Below are positions 38,301 through 49,059 of a DNA stretch of 64,000 nucleotides, piece by piece. Below the pieces are notes generated by a model that ran no database searches, was not told the DNA's origin, and saw nothing but the letters and a program-made list of their open reading frames with translations. This DNA comes from Talinum fruticosum (lineage: Eukaryota; Streptophyta; Magnoliopsida; Caryophyllales; Talinaceae): contig JAITYX010000010.1 of the NCBI GenBank assembly GCA_021018815.1, forward strand, positions 4,216,001-4,280,000. The letters are read 5' to 3'. Numbering within the stretch: the stretch's first letter is position 1; every line of letters starts with the position of its first letter. Both the position numbers and the translations under genes were made by a program.

Positions 38301-39331
38301 AACTCGCATTCTACTTTCCGAGTTTGAGTCCGACTTAGTGGGTAAGAATCTTAGATTTGAGTGGTCGAGTCTTACTCGGTCTTTCATAAGTAACTCGGAT
38401 TCCAATTTCTAAGTCTCGGACTTACTCGGATAATCTGAATATACTTAAGTTTGAGATCAATAAAGAATAACTCATATTGAAATGATAAATTGTAAAGCGT
38501 ATGACTTTATTAAATGAAATTCTTTTAGGAAGCTTGTTGCTTTATCCTAAATTTTGATGAATGCATGAAATCAAAATACATCCATCGGATAGTCCGAGTC
38601 ACTCGATTTCTAGAGCACCTTGTCGATCAAGTAGAACGAAAAGACCGTTAGACTCGTAAATAAAATATTACCCAAAACAAGTAATAGACAAGGCCGTCAG
38701 TAAGTTATGAACTTTTCTAAAAATTCCAGTGTTTTGTCCGGCGAGTGCTTTAACAATCGAAGCTCTTTGTTTTTGCTTTTTCTTGATATAATTGGCATGA
38801 GAAAACCTCGCAAAAATATTAAGCACAATGGTTCTCAAAGTATAAATATACTTTGGTCCATAATTAGATAAGGATTAGTCTAAATAAAGCATTTAATGAC
38901 TAATTACTTTAATCTATTAATCTGGAATATTTTAAGTCTAATATTGAATATACTCGGATTCTAGATATGCCAAAACTCATAAATAAATCATTTAATCTTA
39001 ATGGGCACATGAGTTATTTAAACATTTTACAATTACTCATGATTAAACAAATAATAGCATAGGCAAAACTAAATGTTTGAGTCCGACTTAGTGGGTTAGA
39101 ATCGATATCCGAGTAGGTCGGTCTTACTCACTAACTCGCATTCTACTTTCGAGTCCGAGTCCGACTTAGTGGGTCGAATATGAGATTTGAGTGGTCGGTC
39201 TTACTCGGTCTTTCATAAGTAACTCGGATTCCAATTTCGAGTCTCGGACTTACTCGGATAATTTGAATATACTTAAGTTTGAGATCGACCAAGAATAAGT
39301 CATATTGAAATGATAAATTGTAAAGCATATG
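29357..39331 (-). repeat. Alternating two-type (higher-order) block in the array centre
   Basis: Two unit types differ by linked variants. Type B: GATGTAATT, GCGTTATCC, GAAAGAAAAG, GGTCGGC or GGCTGGC, AAGCGCAATGG, CGTTGGTCC, GGATTCGTC. Type A: GACTTTATT, GCTTTATCC, GAACGAAAAG, GTCCGGC, CTTTGGTCC, GGATTAGTC. Starts: B 29357, B 30188, A 31021, B 31850, B 32681, A 33513, B 34343, A 35177, B 36007, A 36838, B 37671, A 38503. B-to-B distance across a BA pair is 1662-1664 bp. Confidence 0.8.
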
Positions 39332-41072
39332 ACTTTATTAAATGAAATTCTTTTAGGAATCTTGTTGCTTTATCCTAAATTTTGATGAATGCATGAAATC
39401 AAAATACATGCGTCGGATAGTCCGAGTCACTCAGATTTCTAGAGCACCTCGTCGATCGAGAGAACGAAAAGACCGTTAGACTCGAAATAAAATATTACCC
39501 AAAACAGTAATAGAAAAGGCTGTCAGTAAGTTATGAGCTTTTCTAAAAATTCCAGACGTTTTGTCCGGCTGTGCTTTAACAATCGAAGCCCTTCGTTTTT
39601 GCTTTTTCTTGATATAATTGGCCTGAGAAAAACTTGTAAAAATATTAAGCACAATGGTTCTGAAAGTATAAATATACTTTGGTCCATATTTAGATAAGGA
39701 TTAGTCTAAATAAAGCATTTAATGACTAATTACCTTAATCTATTAATCTGGAATATTTCAAGTCTAATATTCAATATACTCGGATTCTAGCTACGCCAAA
39801 ACTTATAAATAAATCATCCAATCTTAATGGGCACATGAGTTATTTAAACATTTTACAATTACTCATGATTAAACAAACAATAGCATAGGCAAAACTAAAT
39901 GTTTGAGTCCGACTTAGTGGGTCGAATATGAGATCCGAGTGGGTCGGTCTTACTCACTAACTCGCATTCTACTTTCTAAGTTTGAGTCCGACTTAGTGGG
40001 TCGAATCCGACATTTGAGTGGTCGGTCTTACTCGCTCTTTCATAAGTAACTCGGATTCCAATTTCTTAGTCTCGGACTTACTCGGATAATCTGAATATAC
40101 TTAAGTTTGAGATCGATCAAGAATAAGTCATATTGAAATGATAAATTGTAAAGCATATGACTTAATTAAATGAATTTCATTTAGGAAGCTTGTTGCTTTA
40201 TCCTAAATTTTGATGAATGCATGAAATAAAAATACATCCATTTGATAGTCTCGAGTCACTCGGATTTCTAGAGCACCTTGTCGATCAAGTAGAACGAAAA
40301 GACGGTTATACTCGAAATAAAATATTACCCAAAACAGGAATACACAAGGCTATCAGTAAGTTATGAGCTTTTCTAAAAATTCCAGCGTTTTGTCCGGCAG
40401 TGATTTAACAATCGAAGCTCTTTGTTTTTGCTTTTTTTTTATATAATTGGCATTAGAAAAACCCGCAAAAATATTAAGTACAATGGTTCTCAAAGTATAA
40501 ATATACTTTGGTCCATAATTAGATAAGGATTAGTCTAAATAAAGCATTTAATGACTAATTACCTTAATCTATTAATCGGAATATTTCAAGTCTAATATTG
40601 AATATACTCGGATTCTATATATGCCATAACTCATAAATAAATCATTCAATCTTAATGGGCACATGAGTTATTTAAACATTTTACAATTACTCATGATTAA
40701 ACAAATAATAGCATAGGCAAAACTAAATGTTTGAGTCCGACTTAGTGGTCGGAATCTAAGATCCGAGTGGGTCGGTCTTACTCACTAACTCGCATTCTAG
40801 TTTCGAGTCCGAGTCCGACTTAGTGGGTCGGAATCCGAGATTTGAGTGGTCGGTCTTACTCGGTCTTTCATAAGTAACTTAGATTCCAATTTCTAAGTCT
40901 CGGACTTACTCGGATAATTTGAATATACTTAAGTTTGAGATCAGTCAAGAATAAGTCATATTGAAATGATAAATTGTAAAGCATATAACTTAATTAAATG
41001 AATTTCTTTTAGGAAGCTTGTTGCTTTATCCTAAATTTTGATGAATGCGTGAAATCAAAATACATCCAACGG

Positions 41073-41496
41073 ATAGTCCGAGTCACTCAGATTTCTAGAG
41101 CACCTTGTCGATCGTTAGAACGAGAAGACCGTTATACTCGTAAATAAAATATTACCCAAAACAAGTAATAAACAAGGCCGTCGAGTAAGTTATGAGCTTT
41201 TCTAAAAATTCGAGCGTTTTGTCCGGCGAGTGCTTTAACAAATAATAGCATAGGCAAAACTAAATGATTTGAGTGGTTAGTCTTACTCGAGTCTTTCATA
41301 AGTAACTCGGATTCCAATTTCTAAGTCTCGGACTTACTCGGATAATCGAATATACTTAAGTTTAAGATGAGTCAAGAATAAGTCATATTGAAATGATAAA
41401 TTGTAAAGCATATGACGTAATTAAATGAAATTCTTTTAGGAAGCTTGTTGCTTTATCCTAAATTTTGATGAATGCATGAAATCAAAATACATCCAT
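41073..41496 (-). repeat. Shortened chimeric array unit (424 bp)
   Basis: Two internal deletions. At about 41236-41240 'TTTAACAA' jumps to 'ACAAATAATAGCATA', sharing AACAA. At about 41265 'AAACTAAATG' jumps to 'ATTTGAGTGG'. Roughly 400 bp of a normal unit are missing. Confidence 0.85.
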
Positions 41497-41803
41497 CGGA
41501 TAGTCCGAGTTACTCGCATTTCTAGAGCACCTTGTCGATCAGGTAGAACGAAAAGACTGTTAGACTCGTAAATAAAATATTACCCAAAATAGGAATAGAC
41601 AAGGCTTTCAGTAAGTTATGAGCTTTTCTAAAAATTCCAGCGTTTTGTCCGGCAAGTGCTTTAACAATCGACAGCCCATTGTTTTTGCTTTTTCTTGATA
41701 TAATTGGAATTAGAAAAACTCGTAAAAATATTAAGCACAATGGTTCTCAAAGTATAAATATACGTTGCTCCATAATTAGATAAGTATTAGTCTAAATAAA
41801 GCA

Positions 41804-43240
41804 CACTACTACAAAAACACTATATAGGGACGGAAACTAGCGACCGAAACAATGACTGGAATCCGACATGTGTCGATAAAACTGGATTAGCGACGGAACT
41901 AGCGACGGAATTTAATTCCGGTGCTATTTTAGTCATTAGCGACGGACCTAATGACGGAAATGGAAAAAATAGCGACGGATTTTCGAAAAAAAAGTTAAAA
42001 TTTTTTTATAATTAGCGACTGAATCAATCCGTCGCTATATATATTTTTAAAATTTTTACCTTAGCGACGGAAAATTCCGTCGCTAATTCCGTCACTAAAT
42101 CTAATTTTTAATTTATTTTTAATTAGCTACGGAATTTTCCGTCGCTAATTCAAAATTTTTAAAATTTTCAATTTGCCGCCTATCGTAATTTGAAAAATAT
42201 AAAAACTTTGAAAATTGAATTAGCGACGGAAAATTCCGTCGCTAATCCGAATTTTCAAATTTAAATTTGCCGCCTATTTCATTTTTCAAATTTAAAAAAT
42301 TTTCAAATTTCTACGTTAGCGACGGACGCTTCCGTCGCCGATTCCGTCGCTAAGTATAAAATTTGAAAAATTTTACGTTGGCGGGCTATTAAATTTTCAA
42401 ATGTGTTGGAAATTTAAAATTTTTTAATTAGCGACGGAAAATTCTGTCGCTAATTAAATTTTTATTAGCGACGGATTTAATCCGTCGCTATTTTCGATAT
42501 AAAATACAAACTTCAACGACACTCGGCAAACATAAGAACAAATAGAAGAGAGAGTGTGAGAGAGCGAGGGTAGAGGCGAATCGATCGTTCGCCACCGCCG
42601 CCCACCTTCGCCACCGCCGTTCGCCTCCCGCCGCCGCCACCGTCACCGTCGTACACGTCACCCACTAAGCACCTTTAACCTCTTGTAGGTATGCTTTCTC
42701 GATCCTCCCTTATTGTTAGTTGTATTTATAATTTACTTTGTTTACTATATAATTTCACATTTTAGAGGATTTGATATAACTTATTTTGATAGGTATGGTT
42801 GCAATGAGGTAGAAGATGAAGATAATGAGAAAGAGGAAGAAGAAGAGGAAAAGGAAGATGAACAACATAACTTGTGTTTGTATAATTTACTTTGTTTACT
42901 CTTGTTTTTATTTTCAATTAGTTTTTATGGATGTTTGAAGTTGGATTATTTATGATTTTTGTGTTTGTATATGATTTTTGTATTTGAATTAAAGTTGAAT
43001 TTGATGTTGTTATGTGACCGGATTATTTTCGTTTTGTATTTAATTGTAGATATTTTGTATTAACCAATCAAAACTATACAAAATTGTAAATTTTTTTAAA
43101 AATTCGCTAAAAATGAGCGACGTAATTTTACAATTCCGTCGTTGATTTTTAGCGATTCCGTCGCTAATTTTGAAATTCCGTCGCTAAATAACGTTTTTCC
43201 ATCACTATTTCCGTCGCTATATGACGATTTTCTAGTAGTG
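41804..43240 (+). mobile_element. Non-autonomous CACTA (EnSpm-type) DNA transposon
   Basis: Starts CACTACTACAAAA and ends TTTTCTAGTAGTG, inverted copies of one terminus. Flanked by GCA on both sides (41801-41803, 43241-43243), the 3-bp duplication expected. Removing it restores the usual array phrase 'AAAGCATTTAATG'. Both subterminal regions are packed with 'TTAGCGACGGAA' / 'TTCCGTCGCTAA' words, the likely transposase-binding repeats. The interior has a GA-rich then CCGCC-rich leader-like stretch (42540-42690), a possible splice donor (GTAGGTATGC near 42685) and a short acidic frame (42713-42955, Glu/Asp-rich). No transposase is encoded. Strand is arbitrary. Confidence 0.95.
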
Positions 43241-46200
43241 GCATTTAATGACTAATTACCTTAATCTATTAATCTGGAATATTTCAAGTCTAATATTCAA
43301 TATACTCGGATTCTAGATACGCCAAAACTTATAAATAAATCATCCAATCTTAATGGGCACATGAGTTATTTAAACATTTTATAGTTACTCAAGATTAAGC
43401 AAATAATAGCATAGGCAAAACTAAATGTTTGAGTCCGACTTAGTGGGTCGGAATCCGAGATCCGAGTGGGTCGGTCTTACTCACTAACTCGGATTTTACT
43501 TTCGAGTCCGAGTCCGACTTAGTGGGTCGAATCGAGATTTGAGTTGTCGGTCTTACTCGGTCTTTCATAAGTAACTCGGATTCCAATTTCGAGTCTCGGA
43601 CTTACTCGGATAATCTGAATATACTTAAGTTTGAGATCGATCAAGAATAAGTCATATTAAAATGATAAATTGTAAAGCATATGACTTAATTAAATGAATT
43701 TCTTTTAGGAAGCTTGTTGCTTTATCCTAAATTTTGATGAATGCATGAAATCAAAATACATCCATCGGATAGTCTCGAGTCACTCAGATTTCTAGAGCAC
43801 CTTGTCGGTCAAGTAGAACAAAAAGACCGTTAGACTCGTAAATAAAATATTACCCAAAACAAGTAATAGATCAAGGCTGTCGGTAAGTTATGAGCTTTTC
43901 TAAAAATTCCAGCGTTTTGTCTGGCAGCGCTTTAACAATCGAAGCCCTTTGTTTCTGCTTTTTCTTCATATAATTGGCATTAGAAAACCCGCAAAAATAT
44001 TAAGCACAATGGTTCTCAAAGTATAAATATACGTTGGTCCATAATTAGATAAGGATTAGTCTAAATAAAGCATTTAATGACTAATTACCTTAATCTATTA
44101 ATCTGAATATTTCAAGTCTAATATTGAATATAATCGGATTCTAGATACGCTTAAACTCATAAATAAATCATCCAATCTTAATGGGCACATGAGTTATTTA
44201 AATATTTTACAATTACTCATGATTAAACAAATAATAGCATAGGCAAAAGTAAATGTTTGAGTCTTACTTAGTGGGTCGAATCTTAGATCCGAGTGGGTCG
44301 GTCTTTCTCACTAACTCGGATTCTACTTTCGAGTCCGAGTCCGACTTAGTGTGGCGAAACCGAGATTTGAGTGGTCGGTCTTACTCGGTCTTTCATAAGT
44401 AACTCGGATTCCAATTTCGAGTCTCGGACTTACTCGGATAATCCGAATATACTTAAGTTTGAGATCGATCAAGAATAAGTCATATTGAAATGATAAATTG
44501 TAAAGCATATGACTTAATTAAATGAATTTCTTTTAGGAAGCTCTTTGCTTTATCCTAAATTTTGATGAATGCATGAAATCAAAATACATCCATCGGATAG
44601 TCCGATTCACTCAGATTTCTAGAGCACCTTGTCAGTCAGTAGAACGAAAAGACCGTTAGACTCGAAATAAAATATTACCTAAAAAGTAATAGACAAGGCT
44701 GTCAGTAAGTTATGAGCTTTTCTAGAAATTCTAGCTTTTGTCCGGCAGTGGTTTATCGCCTAGAAGCCTTTTGTTTTTGCTTTTTCTTGATAAAATTGAC
44801 ATTAGAAAACTTGCAAAAACATTAAGCACAATGGTTCTCAAAGTATAAATGTACTTTGGTCCATAATTAGATAAGGATTAGTCTAAATAAAGCATTTAAA
44901 GACTAATTACCTTAATCTATTAATCTGGAATATTTCAAGTCTAATATTCAATATACTTATATTCTAGATATGCCAAAACTCATAAAGAAATAATTCAATC
45001 CTAATGGGCACATGAGTTATTTAGACATTTTATAATTACTCATGATTAAACAAATAATAGCGCATGTAAAAGTAAATGTTTGAGATTGACTTAGTGGGTT
45101 AGAATCTTAGATCCGAGTGGGTCAATCTTACTCACTAACTAAGATTCTACTTTTTATGTCCGAGTCCGACTTAGTAGGTCGAATCCGAGATTTGAGTGGG
45201 TCAGTCTTACTCACTAGCTCGCATTCTACTTTCCGAGTTTGAGTCCGACTTAGTGGGTCGAATCCGAGATTTGAGTTGTCGGTCTTACTCGGCCTTTCAT
45301 AAGTAACTCGGATTCTAATTTATGAGTCTCGGACTTACTCGGATAATCCGAATATACTTAAGTTTGAGATCAGTCAAGAATAAGTCATATTGAAATGATA
45401 AATTGTAAAGCATATGACTTAATTAAATGAATTTCTTTTAGGATGCTTGCTACTTTATCCTAAATTTTGATGAATGCATTAAATCAAAATACATCCAACG
45501 GATAGTCTAAGTCACTCAGATTTCTAGACCACCTTGTCACTCAGTAGAACGAAAAGACCGTTAGACTCGTAAATAAAATATTACAAAAAACAGTAATAGA
45601 CAAGGCTGTCAGTAAGTTTTGAGCTTTTCTAAAAATTTCATCTTTTTGTCTCGCATCGCTTATCGGTCGAAGTTTTTTTTGTCTTTTTCTTGATATAATT
45701 GACATTAGAAAAACCTACAAAAACATTAAGCACAATGGTTCTGAAAGTATGAATATACTTTGGTCCATAATTAGATAAGGATTAGTCTAAATAAAGCATT
45801 TATTGACTAATTACCTTAATCTATTAATCTGGAATATTTCAAGTCTAATATTGAATATACTCGGATTCTAGATATGTCAAAACTCATAAATAAATCATTC
45901 AATCTTAATGGGCATATTAGTTATTTAGGCATTTTACAATTACTCATGATTAAACACATAATAACGTAGGCAAAACTAGATGTCCGAGTCCGACTTAGTG
46001 GGTCGAATATGAGATCCGAGTGGGTCGAGCTTACTCAGTCTTCCATAACTAACTTAGATTCTACTTTCCGAGTCTCAGCCTTAGTCGATTATCTTAATAT
46101 ACTTAAGTCGAGTTCGATCAAGAATAAGTCATATTGAAATGATGAATTGTAAAGCATATGACTTAGTTAAATGAATTTCTTTTAGGATGCTTGTTGCTTT

Positions 46201-46271
46201 ATCCTAAATTTAGCTAAATGCATGAAATCAAAACACATCCAAGGGGTTAGTTAAACATACCTGAGTCTTCA

Positions 46272-47080
46272 ATTGACAACATAGCCTAACAGATTGCTCG
46301 GGGTTACCCCGAAGGCACACTTCTAAGGGTTAGGGCGTAAGTTGTATTTTCCGAGTCTTTCAAAGAACTTTCTCTCGGCTAGTTAGGTGCCCCGCCCTAT
46401 CCTTGGACTTTATGATCATGTGATTAACGTAGACCTCAGCTTCTTTGTGGATCATGTCATGAAATAGTGTTGTAGCCGTCCTCTAGTATGTTATGCCAAG
46501 CATTCTTGAGCCAAAATGGCATCACCACGTAACAATACATCTCCCATTCTATAAGGATAGTGAACAAAATTAGACCTGATTGTTCCCAGTGTAGCCGTCC
46601 ATGAGTGAAATTAAAGCATGATCCATTGTGTTATCTACAAGGATGTCAATATGGGGCAGTAAGAAATCGTCTTTGGAACTTGCTTTATTCGGATCTTTGA
46701 AGTGGACGCACATTCGAACCCTATTGTCCTTCTTTAAAACTCGGTACTATATTTGCTACCCACCGAGGATAGTGAACTACCTTGATAAATCTAGCTTCTA
46801 ATTGTTTCTGAACCTCTTCCTTAATTTTCAATGCCCACTTAGGTTTCATCCTTCTTAGCTTCTACTTAATTGGCTTAGCTTCTTCATAATGTGGAATTTT
46901 ATGTTCCTTTATACTTGGATATATCCCCGGCATGTCTTTGTAGGACTATGCTAAGACATATATGAACTCTGTAAGGAGCGAAGTAAATTACTTCTACTCT
47001 TCCGGAACCAAGTGTTTTCTCGATCCTAACCTCTTAGGGTTGATCAGCCGATCCTAAATTTATTGTTATTGTTTCCTTTA
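46272..47080 (-). pseudogene. N-terminal part of Tat reverse transcriptase
   Basis: Read on minus: 'VRMCVHFKDPNKAS' (~46690-46730, the usual RMCVDYRDLN-like block), 'FLLPHIDILVD' (~46640), 'YCYVVMPFWLKNA' (~46500-46540), then the catalytic box 'EVYVNHMIIKS' at 46405-46437. The two catalytic Asp of YVDD read Asn (46423-46425) and His (46420-46422). The frame runs to 'LLGYVV' at the insertion site. Inactive. Confidence 0.83.
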
Positions 47081-47889
47081 TTACTCGGTGAGCAATTTCC
47101 ATGATCTTCCAAAGCTTTTATTAATTCTCTCGGGATTTCTTATTCATCATTAAAGCAAAACAATTGAACATAAAGGAGGCAAAGGGTAAGCATAAAGGTT
47201 CACTTTATTGAATGAAGGAACGAGTACATTAGACTCAAAAACAGAGGATGAAAAGCTGGAAACAACAAAATTAGAAAAAGAACTAGGAGCAGTAGGGGCA
47301 GAAATAAAGCCCTAAGTACTAGACTCGGGAAAGGGATGCGCTCCTAAGCTAATGGAGAATTCTTGGTCCTCCTCGACGTCAATCCAAATAACGTGCTTGG
47401 ACCCTTCATTGTCGGCGTCGGTGATGAATCTGGATGGATCGAACTGCAGGTGTGACATGGCTTGTGATAGTACCGAGACCGAATTCCCTATAGGTTCTTC
47501 TCTTGTCTCGAACAGAAGACCGAAGATGTTATTCCCAACCAGGTTGGTCCAGAGGTGGTGTGGACTGTCCTTCTTCAAGGAGGTAGGGTGCCTTCTTTTC
47601 TAATATATAAAAATCATTAAAAATCTCTAAGCCAAGAACGAATACCCTTTTCTCTAAGAAAGTAGGGCTCGGGAAAACAATAGTAAGAGAAGTCATCTCC
47701 TTCTCTTAAGAATTTCCAATTTAGAGTATAGAGAAAGGGCTTGATAGAGCGGATTGTGTGCGGTGGAATCCTCTTAGTTTGAAATTCCCACTTAGCTTAG
47801 CTATTTCTTTAGTAGTAGGTTTATAGCCTAACCCAAATTTATAATTGTTAGTGGGTTCAAGGGGTGAAAAGATAGGGCGATATGCCCTT
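47081..47889 (-). pseudogene. Protease-RT spacer of the Tat polyprotein
   Basis: Low-conservation spacer. 47578-47312 is open for 88 codons (acidic, with 'IDVEEDQEFSISLGAHPFPE' near the end), a length and position normal for this spacer. The rest is frameshifted. Confidence 0.5.
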
Positions 47890-48560
47890 CTACCTACAGA
47901 CTAGACCTAGAAAATATCCCTTCTTCCAAAGCATTGAGTGGACATTATGGTTGCCATAAGGATTGAAGTTAAGAGGTTCTTTGTCCTTATCTATGAAAGT
48001 AACAATTTCGAATCCATAAAGTTCCTCATCATTGGCATCGTGCTCGATCTCAACCACAGATTCCTTGGAGGTTATAGTAGCACAAAGATTATCCCCGTTG
48101 ACGGTTATAACTTGATCTCCGATGATTATCTTGAGTTTCGATGCAGCATAGAGGGCACTCGCTTGATGTTCATGTAACCAAGGGCGTCCTAGGAGTAGGT
48201 TGAATGTAGCTGGAATGTCTAAGACTTGGAATTTAATGTTCCTTTCTACCGGCCCTACATTCATTGGTAAGGTCAGCGTTCCCAAGACTGTTCTCTTAGA
48301 ATTTCCGTAAGCTTGGAGAACGGCAATATGTTTAGAGAGTTGTTGGTCTCTAATTCCTAACCTTTTGGCGGTCCTCCAGTGGACATACTTTCACAACCGA
48401 TATGTTGTCTACCAAGGTTAAAGGAACAAATTTGTTGATGTAAGTTACGGTTAACTAAAGGGCATTATTGTGTGCAACACCTTCTTTAGGGAGATCCTTT
48501 TGATCAAAAGTAATGGTTTCGTCCCCACTATTAACAAATCCTACTACTTCCTCTCGGTGT
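47890..48560 (-). pseudogene. Tat protease (retropepsin) remnant
   Basis: Read on minus: 'FVPLTLVDNISVVKVCP' (~48385-48440), where the active-site block is Asp-Asn-Ile-Ser instead of the usual Asp-Asn/Ser-Gly-Ser. Then from 48285 'GTLTLPMNVGPVERNIKFQVLDIPATFNLLLGRPWLH', the conserved flap and C-terminal 'LLGRPW' segment. A frameshift near 48290 separates the two. A gag-protease spacer follows to about 49050. Confidence 0.78.
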
Positions 48561-49059
48561 GGTTTCGGGAGAGACCTCAATCTTGCTAAGTGCATCAATC
48601 AAAGCCTCGCCTATGTTTTTAGGAAACAGATATGAGTTGCTAAATTGAAATGATAGCTTTTAACTTTTGAAGTTGTTTAAGGTTTTGGTCTTCTTCTTTA
48701 GTAGCTTCATGTTCTTTTGGGGTTTCCTTAGTCTGTTGTGGACCCGGGGTGCATTATGTCATCTAGATCTAGTAAGGAATTGGATTTCTAGACCTTTAGA
48801 TTCTTCCCAAAAGACTTCTTCTTCTAAGGGTGGTGTACCCCAAAAGTAGTCATTGTTGTTATCACTATTGTTTCTTGTTTTATGGACATCCTCTTCATCA
48901 CTTACCCACAGCCCATGGACTTCTAGATCTAAAGGAGGAAAGCTAAAAAGTGTCTTGAACTCATCAATGTCTTTAATGAAGATTGACGGGTCCTACTTAC
49001 TCGAAATGGGTTTACTAAAAATAGTTAAGGTGCCGCTGAATGAATTTTTTTGTTACTTG

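Larger units (their letters stand above)
22659..46246 (-). repeat. Tandem array, ~27 units of ~830 bp, derived from LTR U3
   Basis: Units start at 'CGGATAGTC'-type phrases: 22659, 23628, then about 24458, 25291, 26118, 26946, 27780, 28611, 29443, 30275, 31107, 31935, 32765, 33597, 34431, 35259, 36091, 36920, 37754, 38587, 39414, 40242, 41073, 41497, 43762, 44598, 45499. Spacing is 827-836 bp except the first (969), the shortened unit (424), the CACTA-bearing one, and the last two (901, ~747). Each unit holds the U3 landmarks of the family, including CAAAGTATAAATATACTTTG and two ~80-bp subrepeats containing 'GAGTCCGACTTAGTGGGTCG'. The first unit, next to the TATA box, keeps a 52-bp segment (22689-22740, between two CCACCTT repeats) that the others lack. 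No gene: short minus-strand frames starting MRTIV recur only in step with the repeat. Confidence 0.93.
21934..46271 (-). mobile_element. SIRE-type solo LTR expanded to ~24.3 kb by an internal satellite array
   Basis: Seen: the left end TGAATGTTTGCTC is the reverse complement of a SIRE LTR 3' end (compare TGAAGGTTTGCTC at 10928 read backward). The right end CCTGAGTCTTCA is the reverse complement of the LTR 5' end TGAAGACTCAG. Between them there is no gag-pol. 21934-22658 is ordinary LTR sequence with a TATA box; then U3 sequence repeats about 27 times up to 46246, and 25 bp of unique U3 closes the LTR. Normal LTRs of this family here are 1.4-1.6 kb. It interrupts the Tat reverse transcriptase. 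A 1437-bp CACTA element lies within. Confidence 0.85.

Noticed and set aside
25315..41740. Repeated 60-75 codon minus-strand frames beginning MRTIV or MCLIF across the array (for example 25315-25542, 26971-27198, 35323-35514)
   Set aside because: They recur exactly with the repeat period, are broken in most units by small indels, and lie in LTR U3 sequence. No coding signature beyond being open.
22659..46246. Array read as a conventional centromeric satellite
   Set aside because: The unit is long, contains recognisable LTR sequence and is enclosed by LTR ends. Centromere function cannot be judged from sequence.
22659..46246. CRISPR-like array
   Set aside because: Repeats are adjacent ~830-bp units with no unique spacers, in a plant genome.
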